Assembly: GCF_016801775.1 (NCBI RefSeq)
Contig: NZ_CP069004.1
Span: forward strand, 3,472,001-3,536,000
Direction: 5' to 3'
Length of the DNA stretch: 64,000 nucleotides
Origin: Sulfitobacter mediterraneus
Lineage (GTDB): Bacteria > Pseudomonadota > Alphaproteobacteria > Rhodobacterales > Rhodobacteraceae
Part shown: positions 55,108 to 64,000 of the stretch, one piece after another
Numbering within the stretch: position 1 is the first letter of the stretch
Layout of the letters: the number at the start of each line of letters is the position of its first letter
Position numbers and translations under genes: made by a program
Notes under the pieces: generated by a model
Told to the model about the DNA's origin: nothing
Seen by the model: the letters and a program-made list of their open reading frames with translations, nothing else
Databases searched by the model: none

Positions 55108-55132
55108 GCCCCGGCTGGAAGGACGCCGGGAC
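55108..55132 (-). other. Hairpin after the binding-protein gene of the amino-sugar operon
   Basis: GCCCCGGC (55108-55115) and GCCGGGAC (55125-55132) form an eight-pair stem with one G-U and a nine-base loop. Lies 22 bases past the binding-protein stop; no T run. A likely mRNA 3' stabiliser, matching the other ABC operons here. Confidence 0.5.
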
Positions 55133-55153
55133 AAAGCGGGCTGTCTTAGCCTT

Positions 55154-56407
55154 TTATTGCTGAGGCGCGTACCAGCTGGCCAGACCCTCCTGCAGGCGTG
55201 CACCGGCGGCCTCCGGAGTTTCTTCGCCTTTGATAACGGCCACAGAGGCATTCCACGTATCGTTTTCAAGGTTGGGCGTTCCGCGCGAGAGAACCTGGTA
55301 GGTTGAGCGGATGGTGCTTTCACACTCGCCGCGCCATGAGATGAACTCTTGCGCCAGCGGGTCTTCCAGCTCGACCGGGGCCGATGACAATGGGAAGAAG
55401 CCGGGCAGGGCGTTGGCAAAGATGGTCGCGAACTCGGACGAGCCAACCCAGTTCAGGAAGGTTTCCGCCGCTTCCTTGTTGGGTGTTGCGGCGTTCATGC
55501 CAATACCGATGTCCGTGTGATCCGAAATATAGCAGGTATCACCGGCATTCTGGACTGGTGGGTAAAAGGCGCCCATCTCGAAATCTGCCAGCCCGTTGAA
55601 GCCGGAGATTTCCCATGAACCGGTCGGATAGATCGCCGCGCGGCCAAGGGTAAAGATGTTCTGGCTGTCCGGGTATGTTTGCGCCTCATAACCATCACCC
55701 AGATAGGCACCCCATTTTGCCAGCTGGCGGTATGGTGCAACCCAGGCCTCATCCGTCAGCTTCTGATCGCCAGAAAGAAGCGCCAGACGGCCCTCTTCAC
55801 CTTTCCAGTAATTCGGACCGATGTTGTTGTAGCCCATGGTCGCAGCTTCCCACTGATCGTTGGTGCCCATTGCCATCGGGATGTAGTTGCCGTCTTCCTT
55901 GATCTTGTCGAGGACCGCAAAGAATTCGGCTTCGGTGGTTGGAACCTCGACACCGACCTCTTCGAAAGCTTCTTTGTTGTAGATGAAGCCGTGGATCACC
56001 GAGGCCATCGGCACGCAGAATTGAACGGAAGCGTCATCCGTGCTCCAGCCAGACTTGGCAACAGGCGAAAAGTTGGCCATGCCCTCAAGTCCGCTGATGT
56101 CGGCCAGGTGGCCGGCTTCATACAATGCAAGCGAGGCGTCGAAAGGGCGGCAGGTAATGATGTCACCGGCAGAGCCCGCATCGAGTTTGGAATTCAGCAC
56201 CGCGTTGTATTCTGCGGGGGCGGAGGGGGTGAAATTCAGCTTGATGCCGGGGTGTGCGGCCTCGAACGCGGGAATGATCTTGTCTTGCCAAATGGCAAGA
56301 TCGTCATTGCGCCAGCTTTCGATAGTCAGTGTCACATCCTCGGCCGAGGCTGCGCCTGCGATGAGTGTCGAGGCCAGCATGGCACCGATCAGATTGGATT
56401 TTTTCAT
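55154..56407 (-). CDS. Carbohydrate ABC transporter, substrate-binding protein (SBP_bac_1)
   Basis: 417-residue periplasmic protein with signal peptide MKKSNLIGAMLASTLIAGAA and cleavage near ASA|ED. Family 1 marks: DVTLTIESWRNDDLAIWQ, FTPSAPAEYNAVLNSKLDAGS, PMASVIHGFIYNKEAFEEVG and TGSWEISGF. Ligand is probably a GlcNAc-, chito-oligosaccharide- or MurNAc-like sugar, because murQ and nagA lie beside it (inference). ATG 56407; murQ lies 14 bases upstream in the same direction. Confidence 0.92.
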   Translation of the reverse strand: MKKSNLIGAMLASTLIAGAASAEDVTLTIESWRNDDLAIWQDKIIPAFEAAHPGIKLNFTPSAPAEYNAVLNSKLDAGSAGDIITCRPFDASLALYEAGHLADISGLEGMANFSPVAKSGWSTDDASVQFCVPMASVIHGFIYNKEAFEEVGVEVPTTEAEFFAVLDKIKEDGNYIPMAMGTNDQWEAATMGYNNIGPNYWKGEEGRLALLSGDQKLTDEAWVAPYRQLAKWGAYLGDGYEAQTYPDSQNIFTLGRAAIYPTGSWEISGFNGLADFEMGAFYPPVQNAGDTCYISDHTDIGIGMNAATPNKEAAETFLNWVGSSEFATIFANALPGFFPLSSAPVELEDPLAQEFISWRGECESTIRSTYQVLSRGTPNLENDTWNASVAVIKGEETPEAAGARLQEGLASWYAPQQ

Positions 56408-56421
56408 GGTCTTCTCCCTGG

Positions 56422-57324
56422 TTAGACGATTGCGTCTTTGTTTGATGTTATGGATTGCAGGCAAGGCCCGAGCTGACCGTCATGCGCGAGCAAAAGGTCG
56501 TTGGCCTCTTGTGCAGAACAGCCAGACGCCACCAAAATGGCCTGCTTGGTGTTGCCGTTGCTGTCATGCAACGCGGCCTTGGCGATTTCGGATGGCACGC
56601 CGGCGATGTTGGTAATGATGCCAGTCGCGCGCTGCACGAGTTTGGCGTTGTCTGCGACAACGTTAACCATCTGCCCTTGATAAACATGGCCCAAACGGAT
56701 GCCCATCATCGAAGACAACATGTTTAACGCGGCCTTTTGCGCCGTGCCTGCCCCAAGGCGGGTCGACCCGGCAATGGCTTCGGGCGGCGTTTGCAGGCAG
56801 ATCTGCATATCCGCGATCTTCAGCAGCGGTGATGCCGGGTTGTTGGCGATGGCGATCACCGTAGCACCCTTTGCCTTGGCTGATTTCGCGGCAGTCACGG
56901 CAAAGGGGGTTGATCCGCTGGCACTTATTACGATGGCGGTATCGCCCTTCTGGATGTTCTGGGTGGCCAGCTCTGCGGCCTGCGTGTCGTCTTCGGTGTT
57001 GCCGGGCATGCTGGCATCTGTCGGGATGCCGCCTGCCATGTGAATTTGGATCGATGATGGGGGGATACCGAAGGTTCCGGGCAGCTCACACCCATCGGCG
57101 AGGGCCATAAGGCCGGAGCTGCCAGCCGCGATGTAGATAAGAGAGTTGCCGGTCCGAATGGTCGCAGCCATCGTTTCTGACGCATCCGCCAGGGTGGGCA
57201 ATGCGGACCTGACCGCGTCGAGCGCAGCCATCTGGCCATCCAGAAGTGCCTGAGTGGCAGCATGCGGTGAAAGCATGTCAATCGCGCCTATCTGGGGCAG
57301 TTGTTCAGTGGTTGGTGGCGGCAT
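56422..57324 (-). CDS. murQ: N-acetylmuramic acid 6-phosphate etherase
   Basis: 300-residue SIS-domain enzyme that cleaves the D-lactyl ether of MurNAc-6-phosphate to GlcNAc-6-phosphate, used in recycling or uptake of cell-wall sugars. Seen: LIYIAAGSSGLMALADGCELPGTFG, GNTEDDTQAAEL with the acidic residue of the second active-site segment, ISASGSTPFAVTA, and the RLGAGTAQKAALNMLS motif. ATG 57324 has AGGGAG; a longer start at 57375 would cover the operator. First gene of the minus-strand operon. Confidence 0.9.
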   Translation of the reverse strand: MPPPTTEQLPQIGAIDMLSPHAATQALLDGQMAALDAVRSALPTLADASETMAATIRTGNSLIYIAAGSSGLMALADGCELPGTFGIPPSSIQIHMAGGIPTDASMPGNTEDDTQAAELATQNIQKGDTAIVISASGSTPFAVTAAKSAKAKGATVIAIANNPASPLLKIADMQICLQTPPEAIAGSTRLGAGTAQKAALNMLSSMMGIRLGHVYQGQMVNVVADNAKLVQRATGIITNIAGVPSEIAKAALHDSNGNTKQAILVASGCSAQEANDLLLAHDGQLGPCLQSITSNKDAIV

Positions 57325-57345
57325 TCGAATCTCCCTGCCTAATCT

Positions 57346-57475
57346 AATACCTTTTAGATACCTTTTGTCTACCATTTAATTCTTGATTGGAAGTTTGCGG
57401 GATTATAATACCAAATACATGCTTATATGCCCATATAGGTCTTTCCTTTTTCTAAATAGGTATTATAAAGGTATC
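57346..57475. promoter_or_regulatory. Mirrored GGTATY repeats: likely GntR operators between murQ and gntR
   Basis: On the minus strand (57346-57362) GGTATC and GGTATT are repeated at 11-base spacing; on the plus strand (57459-57475) GGTATT and GGTATC occur at the same 11-base spacing. An extra AATACC lies at 57407. The two sites are placed in mirror order in an AT-rich gap of 299 bases, in front of murQ and of gntR. Probable binding sites of the GntR regulator. The gap has no gene. Confidence 0.6.
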
Positions 57476-57623
57476 TTATGGTAGATCTTGCATCAAAGCA
57501 TGTAACGGACTTGCAGCGCGGCACCTGTGCTTGTCATTTTGCCGGGGTTGAGTGCGCGCGTCGAACTGGCGCAGCCCTCCATCTGGTCAAGTCATCTGCC
57601 CCTGAAATGCGAAGGAGCTTCGG

Positions 57624-58382
57624 ATGAGCATCACTGAATTTCTCGCGCCGCATAACTGGCTGGAGCCAGGCGGAGGGCCGCGGTATTTGCAACTGCGTCA
57701 ACGCCTCAGCGATGGTGTGGATCAGGGCTTGCTCAAGGCGGGCAGCTCCCTGCCTCCGGAGCGTGAAATTGCAACAATCACCGAATTATCCCGCGTGACG
57801 GTTCGCAAGGCGATCCATGCCCTCGCCGAGGATGGTATAATCGTTCAAAAGCAGGGCTCGGGGTCATTTGTCGCCTCGGATACCCCGCAAATCGAACAAT
57901 CCCTGTCGCGGCTGACTTCCTTTAGTGAGGATATGTCCCGGCGCGGCATGGAATCCTCCAGCATCTGGCTTGAGCGGGGCATCTTTATGCCATCCCCCGA
58001 CGAAGTGCTTGCCCTTGCGTTGTCTCCGGATGCATCCGTGTCCCGCATTGCCCGGCTCAGAACCGCTGACAACAAACCCATGGCGATCGAACGCGCGTCA
58101 CTGTCTACCGAAATGCTGCCCAATCCGCTTTTGGTCAAAACCTCACTTTACGAAGTGCTTGCGGAAACGGGCCTGCGCCCGGTTCGGGCCTTGCAGAAAA
58201 TTTCAGCGATCAACCTCGAAGAGGACAACGCCAGACTTCTGGAGGTTGAGCCGGGTATGGCCGGTCTGAGCATCGAGCGAACGTCGTATCTTGCGGACGG
58301 ACGCACTGTTGAATTCACCCAATCCATCTATCGCGGAGACGCCTACAATTTTGTGGCCGAGCTTCGACTTGCAAAAGAATAG
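57624..58382 (+). CDS. GntR family regulator with UTRA domain (NagR/HutC type)
   Basis: 252-residue regulator. Winged helix-turn-helix (residues about 19-85: LKAGSSLPPEREIATITELS, VTVRKAIHALAEDGIIVQKQGSG) and a C-terminal UTRA effector domain (RIARLRTADNKPMAIERASL, RTSYLADGRTVEFTQSIYRGDAYNF). Members of this group sense amino-sugar phosphates. Head of the nagB-II/nagA operon and divergent from murQ; nagB-II starts 9 bases after its stop. Effector probably GlcNAc-6-P or GlcN-6-P (inference). Confidence 0.92.
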   Translation: MSITEFLAPHNWLEPGGGPRYLQLRQRLSDGVDQGLLKAGSSLPPEREIATITELSRVTVRKAIHALAEDGIIVQKQGSGSFVASDTPQIEQSLSRLTSFSEDMSRRGMESSSIWLERGIFMPSPDEVLALALSPDASVSRIARLRTADNKPMAIERASLSTEMLPNPLLVKTSLYEVLAETGLRPVRALQKISAINLEEDNARLLEVEPGMAGLSIERTSYLADGRTVEFTQSIYRGDAYNFVAELRLAKE

Positions 58383-58390
58383 GACGTCCA

Positions 58391-59422
58391 ATGTCTGCCT
58401 CTCAAACACAAATGCGCCGTGAAGTGCTCGAAATTCCTGTTGCTGTGGACCGTTTGTTGCAAAATGGCGGCGCTGATATTGCCCGCGCTGCGGATGCAAT
58501 GCGCGCCTGTGCGCCTGCCTTTATGGTCAGTGTCGCGCGGGGGTCTTCTGACCACGTTGCAACCTATCTCAAGTATGCGTCAGAGTTGCTGATGGGCACG
58601 CCCATCGCCTCTATCGGCCCATCGGTCGCCTCGATCTATCACCGCAAGCTGGCCCTTGATGGCTCTGTTTGCCTGTCCGTGTCGCAATCGGGCAAAAGCC
58701 CTGACATCGTGCAGATGGCCAAGATGGCACGCGAAGGCGGGGCCTTGTCCATCGCCATGACCAACGACCCTGCCAGCCCATTGGCGCAGGTGTCGGATCA
58801 CACGTTGAATCTGCACGCGGGGCCGGAGCTGAGCGTCGCAGCCACAAAAACATTCGTCAACTCGGCCGTCGCTGGCATTTGGTTGCTGGCAGAATGGGCC
58901 GAGGATGACGCACTCCGCTCCGCCATTCGGAACCTGCCCGCGGCATTGGAAAAGGCCGTCAGAAACGACTGGCCCGAAGTCCGAGAGGCCTTGGCCGGAC
59001 GCAGCTCCATCTTTTGCCTTGGGCGGGGAACAACCAACGCCATCTCCAATGAGGCGGCTTTGAAATTCAAGGAAACTTGCCAGATCCACGCTGAATCCTA
59101 CTCCTCTGCCGAAGTGCTGCACGGTCCGGTTTCCATTGTGGATGGCGGGTTCCCCGTGATTGCCCTGGGTGCAAAAGACGAGGCCGAAACCGCGCTGGCC
59201 GCCGTCACGGATGAGATCGCAGCCAAGGGTGCCACTGTTTTTGCCACAAGCGACAAGGTGCAAAAGGCGACCCCCTTGCCGGCTATCAGAACCGGCCACG
59301 CGCTGACCGATCCCATTGCCCTGATCGCAAGTTTCTATGCAATGGTCGAACAAACTGCGGCGGCACGCGGCATCAATCCAGACACACCGCGCCATCTGAA
59401 AAAGGTGACCGAAACGGTATGA
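58391..59422 (+). CDS. SIS-domain glucosamine-6-phosphate deaminase (NagB-II type)
   Basis: 343-residue protein with two SIS domains like the isomerase half of GlmS. MVSVARGSSDHVATYLKY, LSVSQSGKSPDIVQMAKMAR, FCLGRGTTNAISNEAALKFKE and YSSAEVLHGPVS are typical. Such proteins in nagA clusters act as GlcN-6-P deaminase (NagB-II), giving fructose-6-P and ammonia. The amidotransferase domain of GlmS is absent, which agrees with a catabolic role. Overlaps nagA by four bases. Confidence 0.9.
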   Translation: MSASQTQMRREVLEIPVAVDRLLQNGGADIARAADAMRACAPAFMVSVARGSSDHVATYLKYASELLMGTPIASIGPSVASIYHRKLALDGSVCLSVSQSGKSPDIVQMAKMAREGGALSIAMTNDPASPLAQVSDHTLNLHAGPELSVAATKTFVNSAVAGIWLLAEWAEDDALRSAIRNLPAALEKAVRNDWPEVREALAGRSSIFCLGRGTTNAISNEAALKFKETCQIHAESYSSAEVLHGPVSIVDGGFPVIALGAKDEAETALAAVTDEIAAKGATVFATSDKVQKATPLPAIRTGHALTDPIALIASFYAMVEQTAAARGINPDTPRHLKKVTETV

Positions 59423-60576
59423 CCCGCATAACCAAGGCCTTTGTCGGCGCAAAAATCCATGACGGTCGCAATCTTTATGCCGATCACGCGCTTGTGGTCG
59501 GCAAGGGGGATCTTCTGAGCGTGCGACCGAAGGGCAGCCTTCCGCAGGGATGCCCCACACACGTGCTGAAGGGCGGGATCATTATGCCCGGCTTTGTGGA
59601 TTTGCAGGTCAATGGCGGCGGCGGGGTGATGTTCAATGATGATCAATCAGTCCGCGCGTTGCGCACCATTGCACAGGCTCATCAGGCGACAGGCACAGCC
59701 GCGATATTGCCCACCTTGATCACCGACACGATTGAGCGCACCCGCAAGGCAATTGACGCCGTGGAACAGGCCATCGCAGATGGCGTCGGCGGTATTGTCG
59801 GCATTCACCTTGAGGGACCTCATCTGTCCGTTGCCCGCAAAGGTGCCCACGATCCAAATCTAATCCGAACCATGACGGATGAAGATCTCGCGATCCTGCA
59901 GGACGCGGCAGATCGGTTGCCCAATGTGATGGTCACACTTGCCCCGGAAAACGCCACCAGCGACCAGATCAAAATCCTGTCTGACGCCGGGATCGTTGTA
60001 TCGCTTGGTCACACAGACGCCGATTTTGCCACCTGCATGGGCGCGTTTGATGCAGGCGCGCGCTGTGTGACGCATCTGTTCAATGCAATGAGCCAGATGG
60101 GAAACCGCGAACCGGGTCTGGTCGGTGCAACCCTTGTCCGCGATGACATATGCGCAGGCCTCATTGCGGACGGCATCCATGTGCACCCGGCGACCATCCG
60201 CGCGGCCTTGGCCGCCTGCGACCACTCCGAACGGATTTTTCTGGTGACGGATGCAATGGCAACAGCGGGTTCTTCCATCCAGAAGTTTTCCATCAACGGA
60301 CGTGACGTGTTCCGAAAGGATCAACGCCTCACTCTGGCCGATGGCACATTGGCAGGGGCCGATCTTGAAATGCCCCGCGCGATTGCGGTGATGAGGGATC
60401 AGGTCGGCGACAGCGAAACACTGGCAATCCGCAGGGCAACATCAGCTCCGACCGCTTTGCTCAGGGAGCCGGGGCAATTTGGCCGGCTTGCGATGGGGCT
60501 GGAGACAGTCGTCCATTGTAGTGACGATTTCACTTCGATCAGCAGACTGCACATGAAAGATCCGGCACTCGCATAA
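59419..60576 (+). CDS. nagA: N-acetylglucosamine-6-phosphate deacetylase
   Basis: 385-residue amidohydrolase that removes acetate from GlcNAc-6-P. PGFVDLQVNGGGGVMFND near residue 58, metal-site HLEGPHLSVARKGAHD, LGHTDADFATC, CVTHLFNAMSQMGNREPG and IADGIHVHPATIRAAL, and the catalytic aspartate in LVTDAMATAGS. Last gene of the operon with gntR and nagB-II; ATG overlaps the previous stop. Confidence 0.95.
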   Translation: MTRITKAFVGAKIHDGRNLYADHALVVGKGDLLSVRPKGSLPQGCPTHVLKGGIIMPGFVDLQVNGGGGVMFNDDQSVRALRTIAQAHQATGTAAILPTLITDTIERTRKAIDAVEQAIADGVGGIVGIHLEGPHLSVARKGAHDPNLIRTMTDEDLAILQDAADRLPNVMVTLAPENATSDQIKILSDAGIVVSLGHTDADFATCMGAFDAGARCVTHLFNAMSQMGNREPGLVGATLVRDDICAGLIADGIHVHPATIRAALAACDHSERIFLVTDAMATAGSSIQKFSINGRDVFRKDQRLTLADGTLAGADLEMPRAIAVMRDQVGDSETLAIRRATSAPTALLREPGQFGRLAMGLETVVHCSDDFTSISRLHMKDPALA

Positions 60577-60822
60577 GGGCAACACAGCCGAAGGCCCGTT
60601 ATATCCAGTCCTTGAGAGTTTCCTGCTCCACGGCTGACTGCGATCCACAAAACGAAAGAACTGGGGATGGTGTCCCGCCCCGTTCTCACCGCCAGGTTTT
60701 GACTGGGAAAGACCTCGCCGCGGGGAGGCATATTGACCCCGTTCTGACGAATGAGCGCCATTATTATGGCCAAATTCTCGTCTACTTGTCGGCGTTGGAA
60801 AGTTCTATCTCAGGAGAAATCC

Positions 60823-63800
60823 ATGGTCGCTCGTAGTCTATACGCCATCGACAGTGAAGCATTGAAAGTGACGTATTCCAGAACGCAAAGCGTTGGGGAT
60901 AATGTCATCAACAATTCGGATTCTCCGAACGGAACCCAATATGCCTTTGGCACAGGATATTCGACACGGCAGGTCATTGTCGATGATCGCGGCGGCAATG
61001 CCGACAGGCTAGAGGATGACAACCATTGGAACCATGTTGTTATTGATGGCAAGGGACTGGTCAGCAATGGAACCGGGATCGAGGCGGAATCCGTCATTCA
61101 GCTGCGCGAGCTGACAGACGCAGGTACACCGACCGGCCCGGTCATCAACATCTATGTTCTTTCTCAAAACGGCGTCACCAGAGATATTTGGGGATTTGCG
61201 ACCGATACGCTGTTGGAGCCGGGCACCAACTATCAAAAGGTTGGCGGCAGCAACATCGGGTCGACCGACTATGCAAACTACCAAACGCCTTGGCTCGTTA
61301 CCGTTGACGGGACAAACCAAGATGACGTCATGGAAAGCGAATATACGGACCGTCAGGGGGACCAGATTGACGGCACCGACGGCACCAACGAAGCCATCTA
61401 TGGCTATAGCGGTAATGATTACATCGACGGTGGAAAAGGCACGGATACCCTGTTCGGGGGCACTGGGTCGGACACGCTGATCGGGGGCGCCGGGGCAGAT
61501 GAACTGGACGGCGGCATTGGGTCTGACGTCGCGGATTACAGCAGCTCCGATGCCGGGGTGACGGTCGATCTGGAAGAGGGCACCGGCGCAGGCGGCGACG
61601 CGGAAGGTGATACCCTCACGGATATTGAAAATCTGAAAGGGTCGCGGTTCAACGATGTCTTGACCGGTGATCGCAACGACAACGTCATTGAAGGCGGCTC
61701 TGGCCATGACACTCTGAAAGGTGGCGAAGGCGATGACACGCTGCATGGTGATGGCGGCAATGATTATATCGACGGCGGCAGCAACAACGACAGCTTGACC
61801 GGCGGGTATGGCAGAGACACGCTGCGCGGCGGGGATGGCAACGACACGCTGGACGGCGGCTCCGGAAACGACATTCTTGATGGCGGCAGCCAGAATGACA
61901 ATCTTTCCGGTGGATCTGGAACTGACACGTTGCGTGGGGGTGACGGCAACGACACGCTGGACGGTGGCAGTGACAATGACAGCCTTGATGGCGGTGAGGG
62001 CAGAGACCACCTGTCCGGTGGCGATGGCGCAGATACGCTTGATGGCGGCACGGACAACGACACTCTCATCGGGGATGAGGGCGACGATAGCCTTTCGGGC
62101 GGCGGCGGCGATGATTTGCTGATGGGTGGCGATGGCGATGACACCCTTGATGGTGGCATGGGCGAGGACATCTTGGTTGGCGGCCGCGGCGCTGACAGCT
62201 TTGTGATCGAAAAGGCCGATTTCTCTCCTCTTGGCAACTCAGAAGAAGTGTCCAACGCAATCCTGCGTTCAAATCTCTCGGATCTCAGAGGTTGGGCCGC
62301 CAAGAAGGCGCATGACCCCTCTTCGAACGACACTCCTGATTTTCAGGCGACTTCGCTTGATGTTCAATCCATTGGTGCCGCCGTGCGTGACGCAGCACCT
62401 GCAGATCTCGATGACATAACCGTCGAAGCGATTGCCACATTGGTTGAGACCACGATAACCGGAATGGTTCTGACCAACCCTCTTGGCCACCTTGATGCCA
62501 TAGATGTGTCCAAAGACATAAGTGATCTCCTGAAACCGATCTATGGCGACAGAACCGCAAAGCGGATCGAGGATGCCGTCGAAGAGGACATCGACCAGCA
62601 ATACAATGATCTTGCTGACCAACAAAACCCATCTGCAATTGGCAGGCAGGACATCCTCGATCTGGCAAAGGACGTCACCATTGAGGATTTCGAGATCGGA
62701 ACCGATATGTTGGTTCTGTCGTCACACGACTATCTTGGGGCCATGGGGCTGTCGACGAATGACGTGAAGATCACCGACACGATCGGCAATGGCAGGGGCG
62801 ATGCCGTCCTGAACCTGCCTGATGGTTCGACCATCACGTTGAAAGGCATCGATCCTGCATCGCTCGACCCTGAAACGCTTGAGACCATGGGGTTTTTCGC
62901 CTCCAATGACACAAGCGACTTTCAGAACAAATTTCTCACCGATGCGGGCAAGATCTATGGCGGCGGGGGCGATGATGAACTTGTCGGGTCTTCCAACAAC
63001 GAAGAAATTTCCGGCGGCACGGGGGCTGATGTCGTCTTTGGCGGCGGCGGTGCGGACACGATCCATGGCGGCAGCGGATCGGACTTCATCGAAGGGGGTG
63101 ATGGCGATGACGTACTCTACACCGGTACGGGCGACGATACGCTCGTCGGCGGTGAGGGTAACGATATTCTGAACAACTCCTCCGGCGATGACAGCCTTGT
63201 TGGCGGCGTTGGCGATGACAAACTGGTTGCCTCGGCAGGTGACGATACCCTCGAAGGGGGCGCAGACAACGATACGCTGATTGGCGGGATCGACGATGAT
63301 AGCCTGGATGGCGGCTCCGGTGATGACGTCCTCATGGGCGACTTCGAGACCACGGGTCTGGTCGAGCCGAACCTGCTTTTCGCTTATGAATATTACGAGC
63401 TGGACGGCGCAGGTTCGCTCAACAGTTTTGCGGATGCCGGTTTCACATCAGGGACTGAAAACGACAACCCCCCCGATGGCGAAGGCGTTGTACAAAGCAT
63501 TGACCCCGCCGCAATCGACGCCTTCCATGGCGGCAACGGCGATACCTTTGCGGTCAAACTGTCGACCACCCTGACGGTCACCAACGCTGGCTCTTATTCC
63601 TTTGGTGTGTCCGCCGATGATGGCGCACATATCTACATCGACGGCGTATCGCTGATCGAAATCACCGGTTCGGGATCAAGTGCGTCGGCGTCCACCCCAT
63701 TGGACGCAGGTGAGCACCTCATCGAGATTCTCTATTTCGACCAGAGCGGCGCCGAAACACTGAGCGTGGATTTGACCGGGCCGGATACAGGCGGCGTGCC

Positions 63801-64000
63801 TATCGGATTGGAAAGCGCCAACCTGTCCACATCTTTCGACGATGTCCTGATCGGTGGCACCGGCAATGACACGATCACCGGCGGTCTGGGCAACGATACG
63901 TTTGTCTACAACGTAGGTGATGGTGCCGACACGATTACCGATTTCAACGCCGGCAACACCGGATCAATTGCCGATGACGACAGCACCAACAACGACTTCA
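60823..64000 (+). CDS. RTX-repeat calcium-binding protein with PA14 domain (3' end outside window)
   Basis: Open frame of about 1,059 codons, running past the window edge. ATG 60823 follows AGGAGA. Residues 1 to about 180: domain without signal peptide ([34 protein letters not shown]). About 183-463: a long block of GGxGxDxLxGG nonapeptide RTX repeats such as [11 protein letters not shown]. About 464-705: helical, less repetitive section ([20 protein letters not shown]). About 709-843: second RTX block. About 853-990: PA14-like carbohydrate-binding domain with [17 protein letters not shown]. From about 1003: third RTX block. This is the design of type I secreted surface, adhesin or enzyme proteins that fold with calcium outside the cell. 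The preceding 246-base gap shows no gene. Confidence 0.9.
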   Translation, partial: MVARSLYAIDSEALKVTYSRTQSVGDNVINNSDSPNGTQYAFGTGYSTRQVIVDDRGGNADRLEDDNHWNHVVIDGKGLVSNGTGIEAESVIQLRELTDAGTPTGPVINIYVLSQNGVTRDIWGFATDTLLEPGTNYQKVGGSNIGSTDYANYQTPWLVTVDGTNQDDVMESEYTDRQGDQIDGTDGTNEAIYGYSGNDYIDGGKGTDTLFGGTGSDTLIGGAGADELDGGIGSDVADYSSSDAGVTVDLEEGTGAGGDAEGDTLTDIENLKGSRFNDVLTGDRNDNVIEGGSGHDTLKGGEGDDTLHGDGGNDYIDGGSNNDSLTGGYGRDTLRGGDGNDTLDGGSGNDILDGGSQNDNLSGGSGTDTLRGGDGNDTLDGGSDNDSLDGGEGRDHLSGGDGADTLDGGTDNDTLIGDEGDDSLSGGGGDDLLMGGDGDDTLDGGMGEDILVGGRGADSFVIEKADFSPLGNSEEVSNAILRSNLSDLRGWAAKKAHDPSSNDTPDFQATSLDVQSIGAAVRDAAPADLDDITVEAIATLVETTITGMVLTNPLGHLDAIDVSKDISDLLKPIYGDRTAKRIEDAVEEDIDQQYNDLADQQNPSAIGRQDILDLAKDVTIEDFEIGTDMLVLSSHDYLGAMGLSTNDVKITDTIGNGRGDAVLNLPDGSTITLKGIDPASLDPETLETMGFFASNDTSDFQNKFLTDAGKIYGGGGDDELVGSSNNEEISGGTGADVVFGGGGADTIHGGSGSDFIEGGDGDDVLYTGTGDDTLVGGEGNDILNNSSGDDSLVGGVGDDKLVASAGDDTLEGGADNDTLIGGIDDDSLDGGSGDDVLMGDFETTGLVEPNLLFAYEYYELDGAGSLNSFADAGFTSGTENDNPPDGEGVVQSIDPAAIDAFHGGNGDTFAVKLSTTLTVTNAGSYSFGVSADDGAHIYIDGVSLIEITGSGSSASASTPLDAGEHLIEILYFDQSGAETLSVDLTGPDTGGVPIGLESANLSTSFDDVLIGGTGNDTITGGLGNDTFVYNVGDGADTITDFNAGNTGSIADDDSTNNDF

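Noticed and set aside
60612-60836. 74-codon frame before the RTX gene
   Set aside because: Overlaps the RTX start and ribosome-binding site, and shows no family likeness.
1-64000. tRNA, rRNA, integrase, transposase or prophage genes
   Set aside because: Looked for by sequence pattern and product; none was recognisable anywhere in the window.

Overview
The window is about 64 kb of GC-rich, densely coding bacterial DNA. The gene families present suggest an alphaproteobacterium of the order Rhodobacterales (Roseobacter-like), although no rRNA or core marker gene is in view to prove it. The pointers are the acetyl-CoA synthetase / solute symporter / CBS-DUF294 cluster, many ABC uptake operons for amino acids, amides and sugars, MocE-type ferredoxin and inositol genes, and a long RTX protein. 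I saw no tRNA, rRNA, CRISPR array, intact insertion sequence or prophage.

Region by region. (1) 1-7.8 kb, plus strand: the 3' part of acs, overlapped by adk, then a two-gene sodium/solute symporter, a cyclic-nucleotide/CBS/DUF294 regulator, an unknown membrane-anchored protein and a membrane-anchored DEDDh exonuclease. (2) 7.8-16.1 kb, minus strand: a nine-gene operon with a polar amino acid ABC transporter, class III aminotransferase, CoA-transferase A and B subunits, M20 deacylase and alanine-racemase-like enzyme, divergent from a LysR gene. (3) 17.3-28.8 kb: a MarR regulator, an AmiC-like sensor without a signal peptide, a flotillin-like protein, and a branched-chain/amide-type ABC transporter whose second ATPase is fused in frame to an amidase, followed by an acyl-CoA ligase. 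This looks like an amide import, hydrolysis and activation pathway, and it is the most unusual system here. (4) 28.8-33.2 kb: a LacI regulator, a phosphotransferase-like protein with an altered catalytic motif, and a Gly/Ser-rich protein with 36 perfect-length 24-bp repeats, closed by a strong terminator.

(5) 33.7-51 kb: a cyclitol/sugar region. A LacI regulator with two well-defined operators faces a nine-gene minus-strand operon (SDR, three Gfo/Idh/MocA oxidoreductases, sugar isomerase/epimerase, ribose-type ABC transporter). Next come a second SDR, a plus-strand set of desaturase-like oxygenase, MocE-like Rieske ferredoxin, PanB-fold enzyme and aldose-epimerase-like protein, and a fused IolC kinase/aldolase-like protein. 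Together these suggest catabolism of inositol or O-methyl/amino inositols. (6) 51-60.6 kb: an amino-sugar region. A CUT1-type ABC transporter with a Gfo/Idh gene and murQ faces gntR-nagB-II-nagA; mirrored repeats in the shared promoter are likely GntR sites. MurQ, NagA and NagB-II make a continuous path from MurNAc-6-P to fructose-6-P. (7) 60.8 kb to the end: the first ~1,059 codons of an RTX-repeat protein with a PA14 domain, open at the window edge.

A recurring layout is a stable hairpin just downstream of the substrate-binding-protein gene in all four ABC operons. Starts were chosen from ribosome-binding sites, stop/start overlaps and family N-termini; coordinates include the stop codon.
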